A DNA stretch of 52,608 nt from DASUFP01 sp036274495 (GTDB lineage Bacteria > Bacteroidota > Bacteroidia > AKYH767-A > OLB10), in the NCBI GenBank assembly GCA_036274495.1, contig DASUFP010000049.1, forward strand, positions 1-52,608, given 5' to 3'. Below the pieces are notes generated by a model. The model was given only the letters and a program-made list of their open reading frames with translations, was not told where the DNA came from and did no database searches. Positions 1 to 8,900 of the stretch are shown here, in pieces. Position numbers and translations under genes: made by a program. The first letter of the stretch is position 1. Every line of letters starts with the position of its first letter.

Positions 1-1
1 G

Positions 2-805
2 CTTATTCCGCCCTTTTACCGTACATCGTGGTTTTATCTGCTGTCGGGCCTCTCCTTTACTGGGATCACGCTATTCGGATTCAGAAAACAAAAAAACAAT
101 CGCGACAAAAAGCAGCTGGAGCGTTCAAGGGTGGCTTATAAAATGAACCTTCTGAAACAGCAGGCATTGGTTTCCAATCTTAATCCGCACTTTATTTTTA
201 ACGCGCTAAACGCCATACAAAGTTTTGTTAATACAAACAATCTGGATAACGCAAACGAATACCTGACCCTCTTTTCAAAACTGATGCGGCAGCATCTTAA
301 CAGCGCCGGTAAGGATCTGATTCCTCTTGAAGAAGAATTGGATCGTTTAAAAAACTATCTTGATATTGAAAAACTTCGTTTTGGAGACAATCTTGAATAT
401 GAAATAGTGATAGATGATGCTATCGGGTCAATGGATGTGGCCATTCCGAATATGATCATTCAGCCCTTTATTGAAAACGCCATCTGGCACGGATTCAAAG
501 GAATGCTGCATCGTGGCAGGATTACGTTGTCGATTCACTTGAACTCCAAGGACGTTCTGCAGATAGAAATTGCGGATAATGGCCGGGGATTTGGAGAAGT
601 TAAAAGTGAAAATCAAAACAGCAAGGACCCAAGGGGCATTACCCTTATCCGCGAGCGGCTTGAGTTACTGAACGATCATCATGAGCAGGTTTTATCTTTT
701 AAGCCCCTGAACCCGGGATCGGAATATCCGGGTACGGTGGTTACCATAAATCTCAGTCCCAGAATGTACCGGATTGCTCACTCCTTTTCCCGATCACAGG
801 CTTAA
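2..805 (+). CDS. LytS/YehU-type sensor histidine kinase, C-terminal part (cut by window edge)
   Basis: This is the C-terminal part of a membrane histidine kinase; the frame is open to the left edge, so the GTG at 131 is not the true start. The first residues (PPFYRTSWFYLL) look like the end of a Y_Y_Y domain running into a transmembrane helix, as in Bacteroidota propeller-sensor kinases. The His_kinase domain follows, with the phospho-acceptor motif LNPHFIFNALN, an N box (IIQPFIENAIWHG) and a G box (ADNGRGFG). Kinases of this family normally phosphorylate LytTR-type response regulators, but no regulator gene follows here. A 14-base tandem repeat lies 4 bases after the stop and could be a LytTR site. 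The family call is firm; signal and target are unknown. Confidence 0.93.
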   Translation, partial: LIPPFYRTSWFYLLSGLSFTGITLFGFRKQKNNRDKKQLERSRVAYKMNLLKQQALVSNLNPHFIFNALNAIQSFVNTNNLDNANEYLTLFSKLMRQHLNSAGKDLIPLEEELDRLKNYLDIEKLRFGDNLEYEIVIDDAIGSMDVAIPNMIIQPFIENAIWHGFKGMLHRGRITLSIHLNSKDVLQIEIADNGRGFGEVKSENQNSKDPRGITLIRERLELLNDHHEQVLSFKPLNPGSEYPGTVVTINLSPRMYRIAHSFSRSQA

Positions 806-808
806 AAC

Positions 809-843
809 TACCGTTCCCTCATCCATTCGTACCGTTCCCTCAT
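809..843. promoter_or_regulatory. Tandem 14-bp direct repeat, candidate LytTR-type operator
   Basis: TACCGTTCCCTCAT occurs twice, at 809-822 and 830-843, identical and with a 21-base pitch (two helical turns). LytTR response regulators are known to bind two direct repeats with an (A/C)(C/A)GTT core separated by 12-13 bases; the core ACCGTT and the pitch agree, the last positions of the 9-mer do not. It sits just after a LytS-type kinase gene. The remaining stretch to 1209 (about 365 bases) shows no convincing gene; a 69-codon frame at 909-1118 has no recognisable product. Confidence 0.4.
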
Positions 844-1156
844 TTGCTCTTTTTTATTGATGAGCGCCACTGTTCCTTTGTCCTGTTCTTATCCTTTTTC
901 ACGGCGGGTTGTTTTTCTTGTTTTTCCAATCCTGTCGCTTTTCGGAAAGACCTTTTCAACCACTCCCGGTCGCCCGGGGGTGGTTTAGCTTTTGCCTGAC
1001 CCCGGCTCTTTACACATCCATTTGTATATCAAATAATTATAGAGTTTATGGCAATATAACGGATCCTAAACAGGGTGCAGAACAATTGCTATTCATTTTA
1101 CCGGCCTGCATTCTTTGAATTTGACCCTTTACAGACTCACATTGGCCAAACTTTGT

Positions 1157-1187
1157 CTTGGATTTCAACTATAAATCATTAGCTTTA
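1157..1187 (+). promoter_or_regulatory. Possible Bacteroidota promoter for the T9SS gene at 1210
   Basis: CTTG at 1157-1160 is followed after 19 bases by TAGCTTTA at 1180-1187, one base short of the TAnnTTTG -7 consensus. It is 22 bases before the ATG, a suitable distance. The -7 match is imperfect, so this is a weak call. Confidence 0.35.
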
Positions 1188-1209
1188 CTGACAGATACTC
1201 CCCCGGGTC

Positions 1210-2880
1210 ATGAAATGCAGTTTTTACTATAGTAAAGGATTTAAAAAAGTAATCCATGCATTTGTCTTTTTGTGGTCAGGATTGCTCCTGTTTTCGATAC
1301 AGGCTCGTGCGCAGCAAAGCGGAACTCCTGAAACAATTGTTACATCAGTTCCGGCCTTATCAAGCCAGGTTTCTGCAATCAAAAATGCAGGGCAGGATGA
1401 AATTAATGGGGGATCTTTTTCCGAAAATGGTTCACTGAAATTCGGCGATTCTATCCCCACTCCCCTATCGCCTCCCCCATCAAATGATAATTGCTCTGCC
1501 GGTCTTGGTGCCTTATACACATTATTTCCCGGAGCCGCGTGCACTGCAGGTTCCTTAAACGGCAGTAATCCCAGTCCTGCGGCAACTGTTGAAGCCGGCG
1601 AAACATTCGGATGTATGGCAGGACCTCCGACACGTACGGTATGGTATAATTTTACTGCTACTGCCACTGCCATGTGGGTTTCAATCGAATCAACCGGTGC
1701 TATTGTATGTTCACAGAATTTCGGACTGCGTGTTTACAATTATTCAGGAACATGTCCTCCGGCCACCGGTTCTGAAGTAGGTTGTAAAGCATACACCGCG
1801 TATAGTGCTTCAAATATTTTCAATCTTGTAAATCTTACAGGCCTGGTGATTGGCAATACCTATCTTATTCAGGTAGGACAAAACCCTGCATGCGGACGTT
1901 ATCCGTTTTGCATTAAAATAGGTGTGCCTACCACCTGCACCACCTGTGGTAATGTATGCGGGCCCATGTGCACGTTTGCCGGACCTGCTGCTCCAACACC
2001 TACTCAAATAACCTCATCGTGCACAGGCTACCCTTTAAGTCCGCCCATGAATGAGTTCGATACGCAAACCAACTGCTTCACTTTTACCGCACCTAATGAT
2101 TCCATAAGTCTGCAAATGATTGTGTCGTCGTACTGCGGCGGTGGTATGTACTCTTTTAATTACACATTGTACAATACCGGTTGCGGAGTAATTCAAACGG
2201 GTAGCATCTTTACCAACAACACAATTACAGGATTGGTCCCCGGAACCAACTACCGTATATGCTATACTTTTCAGACAGCTTGTTCTACCGTCGGATCCAT
2301 TTATCCGTATGTATATACCACGTCTTCGGTTTTACCTGTGGAGTTGCTTTACTTTGATGCCTGGGCTTCCGGCAAACAAGTTGATTTGTACTGGTCAACC
2401 GGCAGTGAAATTAACTCTCAGGAATTTGTAATTGAAAAGACCACCGATGGCAGTATTTTCGAAGAAATTGCGCATATTCCAGCCGCGGGAAACAGCAGTG
2501 TAACCAACCATTATAAAGCAACAGACACCAATCCTGAAGATGGAGTAAATTATTACCGGCTCAAGCAGGTTGATTATGACGGCAGTTTTACTTATTCAAA
2601 ACTTATTGCAACGAATTATCTGAGCTCAATTTCCGGGGTGCAATTGCTTACCAATCCTGCCAATGCATTTACTACGCTTAAATTTATTGCTGAAAACCGA
2701 ACTCCCGTCGACATTAAAATAACAGACGCTGCAGGTGCTCTTATTTTTAAGCAAACTGCCGCTGCAACCAAAGGAATCAACTATGTTCCCATTGATGTTT
2801 CAGGGTTCTCTAATGGTTTGTACTTTGTAACCGTATTGACTGATAACAAACAGACCGTTCTCAAGCTGGCAAAGAATTAA
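1210..2880 (+). CDS. T9SS-sorted secreted protein with PPC-like N-terminal domain (paralogue A)
   Basis: This is an exported cell-surface protein of unknown ligand. Residues 1-35 form a signal peptide ending in QARAQ. A beta-rich region starting near SNDNCSAGLGAL, with VWYNFTATATAMWV, resembles the pre-peptidase C-terminal-like domains common in Bacteroidota surface proteins. A cysteine-rich spacer (CTTCGNVCGPMC) leads into a second beta domain. A PVELLYFDAW module typical of these proteins follows, and the last 80 residues form a type A T9SS sorting domain (NPANAFTTLKF, GLYFVTVLTDN). It shares the whole architecture with the gene at 5387, so the two are paralogues. No catalytic motif is visible. 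Confidence 0.85.
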   Translation: MKCSFYYSKGFKKVIHAFVFLWSGLLLFSIQARAQQSGTPETIVTSVPALSSQVSAIKNAGQDEINGGSFSENGSLKFGDSIPTPLSPPPSNDNCSAGLGALYTLFPGAACTAGSLNGSNPSPAATVEAGETFGCMAGPPTRTVWYNFTATATAMWVSIESTGAIVCSQNFGLRVYNYSGTCPPATGSEVGCKAYTAYSASNIFNLVNLTGLVIGNTYLIQVGQNPACGRYPFCIKIGVPTTCTTCGNVCGPMCTFAGPAAPTPTQITSSCTGYPLSPPMNEFDTQTNCFTFTAPNDSISLQMIVSSYCGGGMYSFNYTLYNTGCGVIQTGSIFTNNTITGLVPGTNYRICYTFQTACSTVGSIYPYVYTTSSVLPVELLYFDAWASGKQVDLYWSTGSEINSQEFVIEKTTDGSIFEEIAHIPAAGNSSVTNHYKATDTNPEDGVNYYRLKQVDYDGSFTYSKLIATNYLSSISGVQLLTNPANAFTTLKFIAENRTPVDIKITDAAGALIFKQTAAATKGINYVPIDVSGFSNGLYFVTVLTDNKQTVLKLAKN

Positions 2881-3075
2881 TCCGGAATACATCCGCGTTA
2901 CTCAATCTTCAATTCACAATCTGTTATCCATTTATTCCGGTAAGCTAGTTTTATACGTCATATGGGATGCTATGCAAAAACAACGCTTTTTCCGGTAAAC
3001 GTCACTGCACTATTTTTCACAGCTGTTTTTTTGTACCGGTTTAATTAATTCTACTGCTGTCAATTAAAAGAATTA

Positions 3076-3720
3076 ATGAAACCTACTGATATGCAAAATG
3101 AAACAGCTTCCAAGGAAACTTCCAGGCTGGAGGCTTTCAGCGACGGGGTTTTTGCAATTGCAATTACCCTTTTAATATTGGAACTTATCCAGGTATTAAA
3201 AACAGACGACGGTAGTGGTTTAACAAAATTGCTTTTTCACCACTGGCATTCGATGCTGGCGTATCTGATAGGTTTTCTGACAATTCTCATTTGCTGGATC
3301 AATCACCATCTTGTATTTAATTATATCCAAAAATCAGATAGTCTCCTCATGTGGATTAATGGATTGGTGTTATTTGTTGTGACTTTTACCCCCTTTCCAA
3401 CAGCCATTCTTGCCGAATACCTTGAAAAGGATAGTCATACTGCTGTGTTTATTTATGGTTGTAATTATTTACTGATGTCGATTGCAGCTTATGGCATTAG
3501 CGCCTACACCTATCATAAACACTTTATTCCTGAAAGCAAACGAAAGGAATATTATGCATTTGTTAAACTTTACAAGTATTCCATAATTTTTACATTTCTG
3601 AATTTAATTGTCTGCATGATTTCCGTTCCCGTTTCACTGGGATTATATTTTATTTTGTTTATTGTTTTTGCCTTCCCAAGAGAATTTTCGGTTTGGCTGA
3701 TAAGAGCAAAAAATAAATGA
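3076..3720 (+). CDS. TMEM175-family (DUF1211) channel-like membrane protein
   Basis: The protein is a predicted six-helix inner-membrane protein of the bacterial TMEM175 group, whose characterised members form potassium-permeable channels. The family signature FSDGVFAIAITLL lies at residues 21-33 in the first helix, and WINHH in the third helix also matches. The length (214 aa) is that of single-repeat bacterial members. It stands between T9SS cargo genes with no obvious functional link. Potassium conduction here is inferred from the family. Confidence 0.88.
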   Translation: MKPTDMQNETASKETSRLEAFSDGVFAIAITLLILELIQVLKTDDGSGLTKLLFHHWHSMLAYLIGFLTILICWINHHLVFNYIQKSDSLLMWINGLVLFVVTFTPFPTAILAEYLEKDSHTAVFIYGCNYLLMSIAAYGISAYTYHKHFIPESKRKEYYAFVKLYKYSIIFTFLNLIVCMISVPVSLGLYFILFIVFAFPREFSVWLIRAKNK

Positions 3721-3857
3721 ACGCTGCATGCAGCCGGAACAGATTAAGCAGTACCGGCTATTTCAATAAATATGACAAATTAAACACCTGTATGACCATT
3801 AATCCGAAGAAAAAGAGTAAACTCGCAAAAAGTGAAATCACATCCGAAAAAAGACAA

Positions 3858-5210
3858 ATGAAAACCCGTTCAATAGTTATTCTGATTGCATTACTAATCA
3901 CTGCATTTCATACCGGTTTTGCCCAAACCTATGCGCTTTTAGGAGCAGGGTGTAACGATAAAGTATATACAATAGCACCTGATCCCTCAAATCCGAATGG
4001 CATATATGCCGGAGGTGCATTTATTAACGCAGGGGGTAATCCGGTGAATTATGTTGCCAAATGGAATGGCTCGGTCTGGTCTCCGTTAAACGGAGGAACC
4101 AATTTTGTTGTCAGATCTATTTTATCGCAATCGCCCACAGAGATTTACATCGGAGGTGCATTCAGCCTGGTTGGATCTCCTCAGATTGCATCGTGGGGAG
4201 TAGCAAAGTGGAATGGCTCTGCTTGGTCGGCGATGGGCAATGGTATCAGAGGAGATGTATATGCGTTAACAAATTTCAACAGTAATTTATATGCCGGCGG
4301 CGCCTTTGATACACTAAACGGATTTAATCCGGCACGTGGAATACTTACGTGGAATGGAACTGACTGGGTGCCACTTGGCGGATCGGTGACAAACAGCATA
4401 GGCGGACCGGCAGGATTCAAAGTGAAGGCACTTATTGAATTCAACGGGAGTTTGTATGCCGGCGGATCATTTACAACTGCAGGTGGTGCAGCCGCCGCAA
4501 ACATTGCCCGGTGGAACGGAACATCGTGGTCGGCAATAGGAAGCGGAACCGATGGAGAAGTAAATGCCTTTGCAGTTTATAATGGTGAGCTGTATGTTGG
4601 TGGTGCTTTTACAACTGCCGATGGCGTTCAGGTTAACGGTATTGCTAAAATTTCAGGAAATACTTTTGTTGCGGTTGGCTCCGGATTAAATGGCACGGTA
4701 AACAGCCTTACAGTCTTTTCCCCTTATTTGTATTTAACAGGTGCATTTACAACGGCCGGCGGCGTTCCGGCACAAAACATTGCACGCATTAATGGAGCAA
4801 CCTGGTATAACGTTGGATTGGGTTTAAATTTTGACGGTTATTGTCTGACGCAACAAAACACCGACTTGTATATCGGCGGACTTTTCACTGTTGCAGGAAC
4901 TATTTTCCCTAACAACATCTGCAAAATTACCGATCCTGCTTTAGGGTTACATGATGCTTCGGATATAATTCCTTTTAGCATTGCTCCTAACCCGACTTCC
5001 GGCGAGTTAAACATTTTTTCGGAGACGAATGATCCTGTTTATTCCTACCGTGTATCCGATATCTGCGGAAAAGAAGTCATACAAGGCTCAACCAATGGAA
5101 GGCAGAAAGTGTCACTTTCGCTGGATATGCAATTCCTGAATCCGGGAACCTACTTTTTAACCCTGATCACCGGCAAGGGTGAATTTACCCGGACGGTTAT
5201 CCTCTATTAA
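3858..5210 (+). CDS. T9SS-sorted secreted seven-repeat beta-propeller protein
   Basis: The 450-aa protein begins at the ATG at 3858, giving a clean signal peptide (MKTRSIVILIALL...GFAQ). The longer frame from the ATG at 3717, overlapping the preceding stop, adds 47 polar residues before the signal and is unlikely. The body has seven repeats of about 45-50 residues of the pattern LYAGGAFTTAGG...IAKWNG..W..(L/I)G, as expected for a beta-propeller. The last 75 residues form a type A sorting domain (FSIAPNPTSGELNIFS, GTYFLTLIT). It is likely attached to the surface or released; the ligand is unknown and there is no catalytic motif. Confidence 0.85.
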   Translation: MKTRSIVILIALLITAFHTGFAQTYALLGAGCNDKVYTIAPDPSNPNGIYAGGAFINAGGNPVNYVAKWNGSVWSPLNGGTNFVVRSILSQSPTEIYIGGAFSLVGSPQIASWGVAKWNGSAWSAMGNGIRGDVYALTNFNSNLYAGGAFDTLNGFNPARGILTWNGTDWVPLGGSVTNSIGGPAGFKVKALIEFNGSLYAGGSFTTAGGAAAANIARWNGTSWSAIGSGTDGEVNAFAVYNGELYVGGAFTTADGVQVNGIAKISGNTFVAVGSGLNGTVNSLTVFSPYLYLTGAFTTAGGVPAQNIARINGATWYNVGLGLNFDGYCLTQQNTDLYIGGLFTVAGTIFPNNICKITDPALGLHDASDIIPFSIAPNPTSGELNIFSETNDPVYSYRVSDICGKEVIQGSTNGRQKVSLSLDMQFLNPGTYFLTLITGKGEFTRTVILY

Positions 5211-5386
5211 TAGACGGGGTAGCATAAAAGCGAATGGTTTTGTTTTTATGTAATTGATTTTCAGCATTTTATAATATTTTTCGAAAGTGGCGGGTTGCTG
5301 ACTGATTACGAATACCCGAATTCACTCCTATAAGGTAACCGTAAATAAAAAGTTGCGTATACCGCTTGGCTTAGTGTCCGCTCTAC

Positions 5387-6982
5387 ATGAAACATCAAAT
5401 TGTCGCATCCGGCATTTTATTTCTAACATTACTACCCTGTTTTTCAAAGGGGCAAAATTCACCGAACACGCTGTTCCCACTCGGAGAAGCAAGCCTGGAC
5501 GAAGGGTCGGACAATGAGCGGATCTTTCCATCTAATATTCCTTCCGTTTCTACTGCCGCATTACTATTGCCGGCTCCGGGTAACGACAACTGTGCAAATG
5601 CAACAGCGCTGATTGTTAACGGAGCATGCACATCAGGCACATTAGCATCAGCATCTACTCAAACAGGAGAAAACATTTCAACATCAGGTCACTGCGGTGC
5701 CTCCAATTTTTCCCGCTCTGTCTGGTATCGTTTTACCGCCACCGCTTCGAACATGTGGGTACAAAGTTATCTTACAGGGCTTGCAGGCGGAGGGGGAGGA
5801 TATTATCCCGGACGGTTTACATCGGTCATTTATAATACTTCAAACTGTTTGCCATCAGCATCCAATGTTTTGTCCTGCGCAAATATGAATACGGTAGGAT
5901 TCGGCGATGGCATTGTTACAAACCGTTTATCGGGATTAACCGTAAACACTGTTTACCTGGTGCAAATCGGGTACAACAATTCAAACGGTTCTCAGGATCC
6001 GGAGTTTTGTATCCGGGTCGGCGATCAGTTTTCGCCCGATTGCAATACATGTGCAACCAATTGCGGACAAGCGTGTGGTTTTGCAACGGCACCAACTGTT
6101 GCACAAGTAACTTCTGCATGCACTGCCTACAATTATCAACCCTATCTTGAAGGTGGTGAAACATCTACCAGGTGTCACAGCTTTATTGCGAGTAATACCT
6201 CCGTTTCATTTCAGGTAATTGTAAACACCACTTGCGGATCAGGTAACGTATCCAATTTTACATGGTCCTTATATAACAATGCATGCGGCACACCCATTCA
6301 AACAGGAACATTATCCGGCATGACATTTACAGGGTTAACGCCGGGTACTTCCTATACCTATTGTTATACGTATACCGTGCCTGCAGGATGTTACCATACT
6401 ATTCACTATCCCTATTTCGTAGGCGCCGCACCATTGCCCATCAATCTCCTGAACTTTACTGCTAACGAAGGATCAAAAAATGCGGTTAACTTATTTTGGA
6501 TAACAGCAACGGAAACCAATAATAAACAATTTGAGGTGCAACGGTCTTCTGACGGCATTCATTTTGAAACCATTCATACCCTACCGGGAGCCGGAAACAG
6601 TCATGTTGCCGTTGAATACCGTTACACAGACCATGTGCCTTCAACAGGGACCTTTTATTACCGTTTATTGCAAACCGATTTTGATGGCCAACAATCCGTA
6701 TCAGAGATCATTGCAGTTAACATTTCTTTTATAAATGATATTTCTGTGCAACCCAATCCGGCACAAAATGACATACTGGTTCATTTTCAAACAAAAACAG
6801 CAACGCATGCCATCATTTCTGTTTACAACCAAATAGGAATACCTGTGATTGTGCTGCCAAAAATGCTCGGACGAGGTCCGCAGGTTATCCCTGTTTCACT
6901 TGCTTCCCTTCCGGGAGGAGTATATTCGGTTAGCGTTGAAACCGAAACGGGAACCTACATTCAGCGCATTATAAAATTATAA
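5387..6982 (+). CDS. T9SS-sorted secreted protein with PPC-like N-terminal domain (paralogue B)
   Basis: This 531-aa exported protein is a paralogue of the gene at 1210. It has a signal peptide (MKHQIVASGILFLTLL...SKGQ), a domain starting GNDNCANATAL with SVWYRFTATASNMWV, a cysteine-rich spacer (CNTCATNCGQACG) and a second beta domain with GLTPGTSYTYCYTY. A PINLLNFTANEG module and a type A sorting domain (VQPNPAQNDILVHF, GVYSVSVETETG) follow. Both copies keep the paired cysteines of the spacer, which may form disulfides outside the cell. A shared terminator follows at 7001. Function is unknown. Confidence 0.85.
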   Translation: MKHQIVASGILFLTLLPCFSKGQNSPNTLFPLGEASLDEGSDNERIFPSNIPSVSTAALLLPAPGNDNCANATALIVNGACTSGTLASASTQTGENISTSGHCGASNFSRSVWYRFTATASNMWVQSYLTGLAGGGGGYYPGRFTSVIYNTSNCLPSASNVLSCANMNTVGFGDGIVTNRLSGLTVNTVYLVQIGYNNSNGSQDPEFCIRVGDQFSPDCNTCATNCGQACGFATAPTVAQVTSACTAYNYQPYLEGGETSTRCHSFIASNTSVSFQVIVNTTCGSGNVSNFTWSLYNNACGTPIQTGTLSGMTFTGLTPGTSYTYCYTYTVPAGCYHTIHYPYFVGAAPLPINLLNFTANEGSKNAVNLFWITATETNNKQFEVQRSSDGIHFETIHTLPGAGNSHVAVEYRYTDHVPSTGTFYYRLLQTDFDGQQSVSEIIAVNISFINDISVQPNPAQNDILVHFQTKTATHAIISVYNQIGIPVIVLPKMLGRGPQVIPVSLASLPGGVYSVSVETETGTYIQRIIKL

Positions 6983-7000
6983 CTGTACAAACTAAAATAG

Positions 7001-7032
7001 AAAAGGCCACAAAAAATATTTGCGGCCTTTTT
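7001..7032. terminator. Bidirectional intrinsic terminator between paralogue B and lysS
   Basis: AAAAGGCCAC and GCGGCCTTTT form a 10-bp stem with one mismatch around an A/T loop, flanked by A-tract on the left and T-tract on the right. It sits between the convergent stops at 6982 and 7050, so it can serve both genes. Confidence 0.85.
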
Positions 7033-7049
7033 CATATCACACTGTTAGT

Positions 7050-8768
7050 TTATTCGAGTCCCATCCAGCTCCGTAATTCTCCCTGACCGGGCATAGGTGC
7101 TTCTATTTTAAGTTTTTTGCGCATCCCGCCAAGGTCATTAAACAATTTGTTTGGATTCATTGCCTTGAGTTGTTCCTGTGAATGGATTCCCATTTTAGCA
7201 AATACCTCATCCCATGGCGAAGGAATTCCAGTCAGCATTTTGTCATTCGATTGCACACTGTGTGATGATTCAGGGCGCATCTGAGGAAAGAAAAGCACAT
7301 CCTGAATGGACGATGCGTTGGTCATAATCATCGCAAGCCTGTCGATTCCGATGCCCAGTCCTGCTGTCGGCGGCATACCGTATTCAATGGCACGGAGGAA
7401 ATCTTCGTCCAGCATCATTGCTTCCTCATCACCTCTTTTCCCGAGTTCCAGTTGCTCCTCAAAACGTTTACGCTGATCGATGGGGTCGTTGAGTTCACTA
7501 AATGCATTGCAGATTTCTTTGCCGTTGCAAATGGCTTCAAAACGCTCTACTAATCCGGGTTTGCTGCGGTGTTTTTTAGCAAGTGGTGACATCTCCACAG
7601 GGTAGTCGGTGATAAAGGTCGGCTGAATGAGTTTTGGTTCGCACATCTCACCAAAAATTTCATCAATAAGCTTTCCGCGCCCCATTGTATCATCAACATT
7701 TATTTTTAATTTTTTTGCTGTGTCACGCAATTCCGACTCAGTCATCTCCGAAACATCGATTCCGGTAAAATGTGAAATGGCTTCGTACATAGAAAACCTT
7801 TTCCATGGCCGTTTAAAGTCGATGGTATGCTCTCCAACTTTAACCTGCGTGGTTCCATGCAAATCCATGGCAATACGTTCCACCATTTCTTCCACCAGAT
7901 CCATCATCCACTGGTAATCTTTGTAGGCGACATACAATTCCATCTGGGTAAATTCAGGATTGTGAAACCTGTCCATTCCTTCGTTACGAAAGTCTTTCGA
8001 AAACTCATACACCCCGTCGTATCCGCCAACAATAAGTCTTTTCAGATAGAGCTCGTTTGCTATGCGCAAGTACAAGGTCATATCGAGTGTATTGTGATGC
8101 GTTTTGAAAGGACGCGCTGCCGCTCCGCCATACAATGGTTGTAAAATAGGCGTTTCCACTTCAAGGTATCCCCTGTTGTTAAGGAAGCTCCTCATGGAGT
8201 TGGTAAGTCTGGTGCGTTTGATAAATGTTTCTCTAACATGAGGATTCACGATAAGATCAACATATCGCTGACGGTAGCGTTGTTCAGGATCAGAAAAGGC
8301 GTCAAACACCATTCCGTCCTTTTCCTTCACCACCGGAAGTGGCCGTAACGATTTAGTCAGTAATTTAAAAGAAGTTACATGTACCGAAGTTTCTCCGGTT
8401 TGTGTTTTAAAGGCATAGCCTTTTATGCCGATGATATCACCTATGTCTGTTAACTTTTTAAATACGGTATTATAAAGTGTTTTATCCTCACCGGGGCAGA
8501 TGTCGTCGCGTTTAAAGTACAATTGTATGCGTCCTTCGGCATCCTGAATTTCGGCAAACGAGGCATTTCCCATAATTCTGCGGGTCATGATTCTGCCGGC
8601 AAGGCTAAGGTTTTTCAGCGTATCGGGGGCAGATTCAATTTTATCATGAATCTCTCCGGAATGGGTGTTTACTTCAAACAATTCGGCAGGGTATGGATCT
8701 ATTCCCAGTGCCATAAGTTCGTCGAGCGCCTTCCGGCGTAGGGCTTCAAGTTCAGAAAATGCAGTCAT
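7050..8768 (-). CDS. lysS: Lysyl-tRNA synthetase, class II
   Basis: LysS charges tRNA-Lys with lysine in the cytoplasm. The N-terminal OB-fold anticodon-binding domain (about residues 55-150) precedes the class II catalytic core. Motif 2 is FRNEGMDRFHNPEFT at residues 260-274 and motif 3 is GLGIGIDRLAM at 470-480. The protein has 572 aa against about 505 in E. coli; the extra tail of about 65 residues is usual in Bacteroidota LysRS. A TATCTTTG -7 element lies immediately upstream of the ATG, which suggests a leaderless transcript. Confidence 0.98.
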   Translation of the reverse strand: MTAFSELEALRRKALDELMALGIDPYPAELFEVNTHSGEIHDKIESAPDTLKNLSLAGRIMTRRIMGNASFAEIQDAEGRIQLYFKRDDICPGEDKTLYNTVFKKLTDIGDIIGIKGYAFKTQTGETSVHVTSFKLLTKSLRPLPVVKEKDGMVFDAFSDPEQRYRQRYVDLIVNPHVRETFIKRTRLTNSMRSFLNNRGYLEVETPILQPLYGGAAARPFKTHHNTLDMTLYLRIANELYLKRLIVGGYDGVYEFSKDFRNEGMDRFHNPEFTQMELYVAYKDYQWMMDLVEEMVERIAMDLHGTTQVKVGEHTIDFKRPWKRFSMYEAISHFTGIDVSEMTESELRDTAKKLKINVDDTMGRGKLIDEIFGEMCEPKLIQPTFITDYPVEMSPLAKKHRSKPGLVERFEAICNGKEICNAFSELNDPIDQRKRFEEQLELGKRGDEEAMMLDEDFLRAIEYGMPPTAGLGIGIDRLAMIMTNASSIQDVLFFPQMRPESSHSVQSNDKMLTGIPSPWDEVFAKMGIHSQEQLKAMNPNKLFNDLGGMRKKLKIEAPMPGQGELRSWMGLE

Positions 8769-8772
8769 GGCG

Positions 8773-8780
8773 CAAAGATA
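8773..8780 (-). promoter_or_regulatory. Bacteroidota -7 element for lysS (leaderless start)
   Basis: On the minus strand TATCTTTG matches TAnnTTTG exactly and ends 4 bases before the lysS ATG (8766-8768). Transcription starting 5-7 bases downstream would begin at or next to the A of the ATG. I see no clear -33 box. Confidence 0.55.
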
Positions 8781-8811
8781 GAAAAACCGCCCCCTTCTGC
8801 ATAGCCTCTAT

Positions 8812-8847
8812 TGCAAAAACAGGTCCCGGTCTGGGACCGGGACCTGT
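8812..8847 (-). terminator. Intrinsic terminator of the sigma/anti-sigma/GIN operon
   Basis: ACAGGTCCCGGTC (8819-8831) and GACCGGGACCTGT (8835-8847) form a perfect 13-bp stem with a TGG loop. Read on the minus strand it is followed by a run of T. It lies 54 bases past the stop of the GIN-domain gene and just before the lysS promoter. Confidence 0.9.
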
Positions 8848-8900
8848 GCCTCAAATAACTCCGGTAAACAACCCTATGCTTAGCGGGAGTACCTTTGCTG

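Noticed and set aside
909..1118. 69-codon frame on the plus strand
   Set aside because: It has no recognisable domain, no promoter or ribosome-binding site, and an unlikely amino-acid mix.
3717..3857. Upstream start of the propeller protein at 3717
   Set aside because: The extra 47 residues are polar and would precede the signal peptide; the ATG at 3858 gives a clean export signal.
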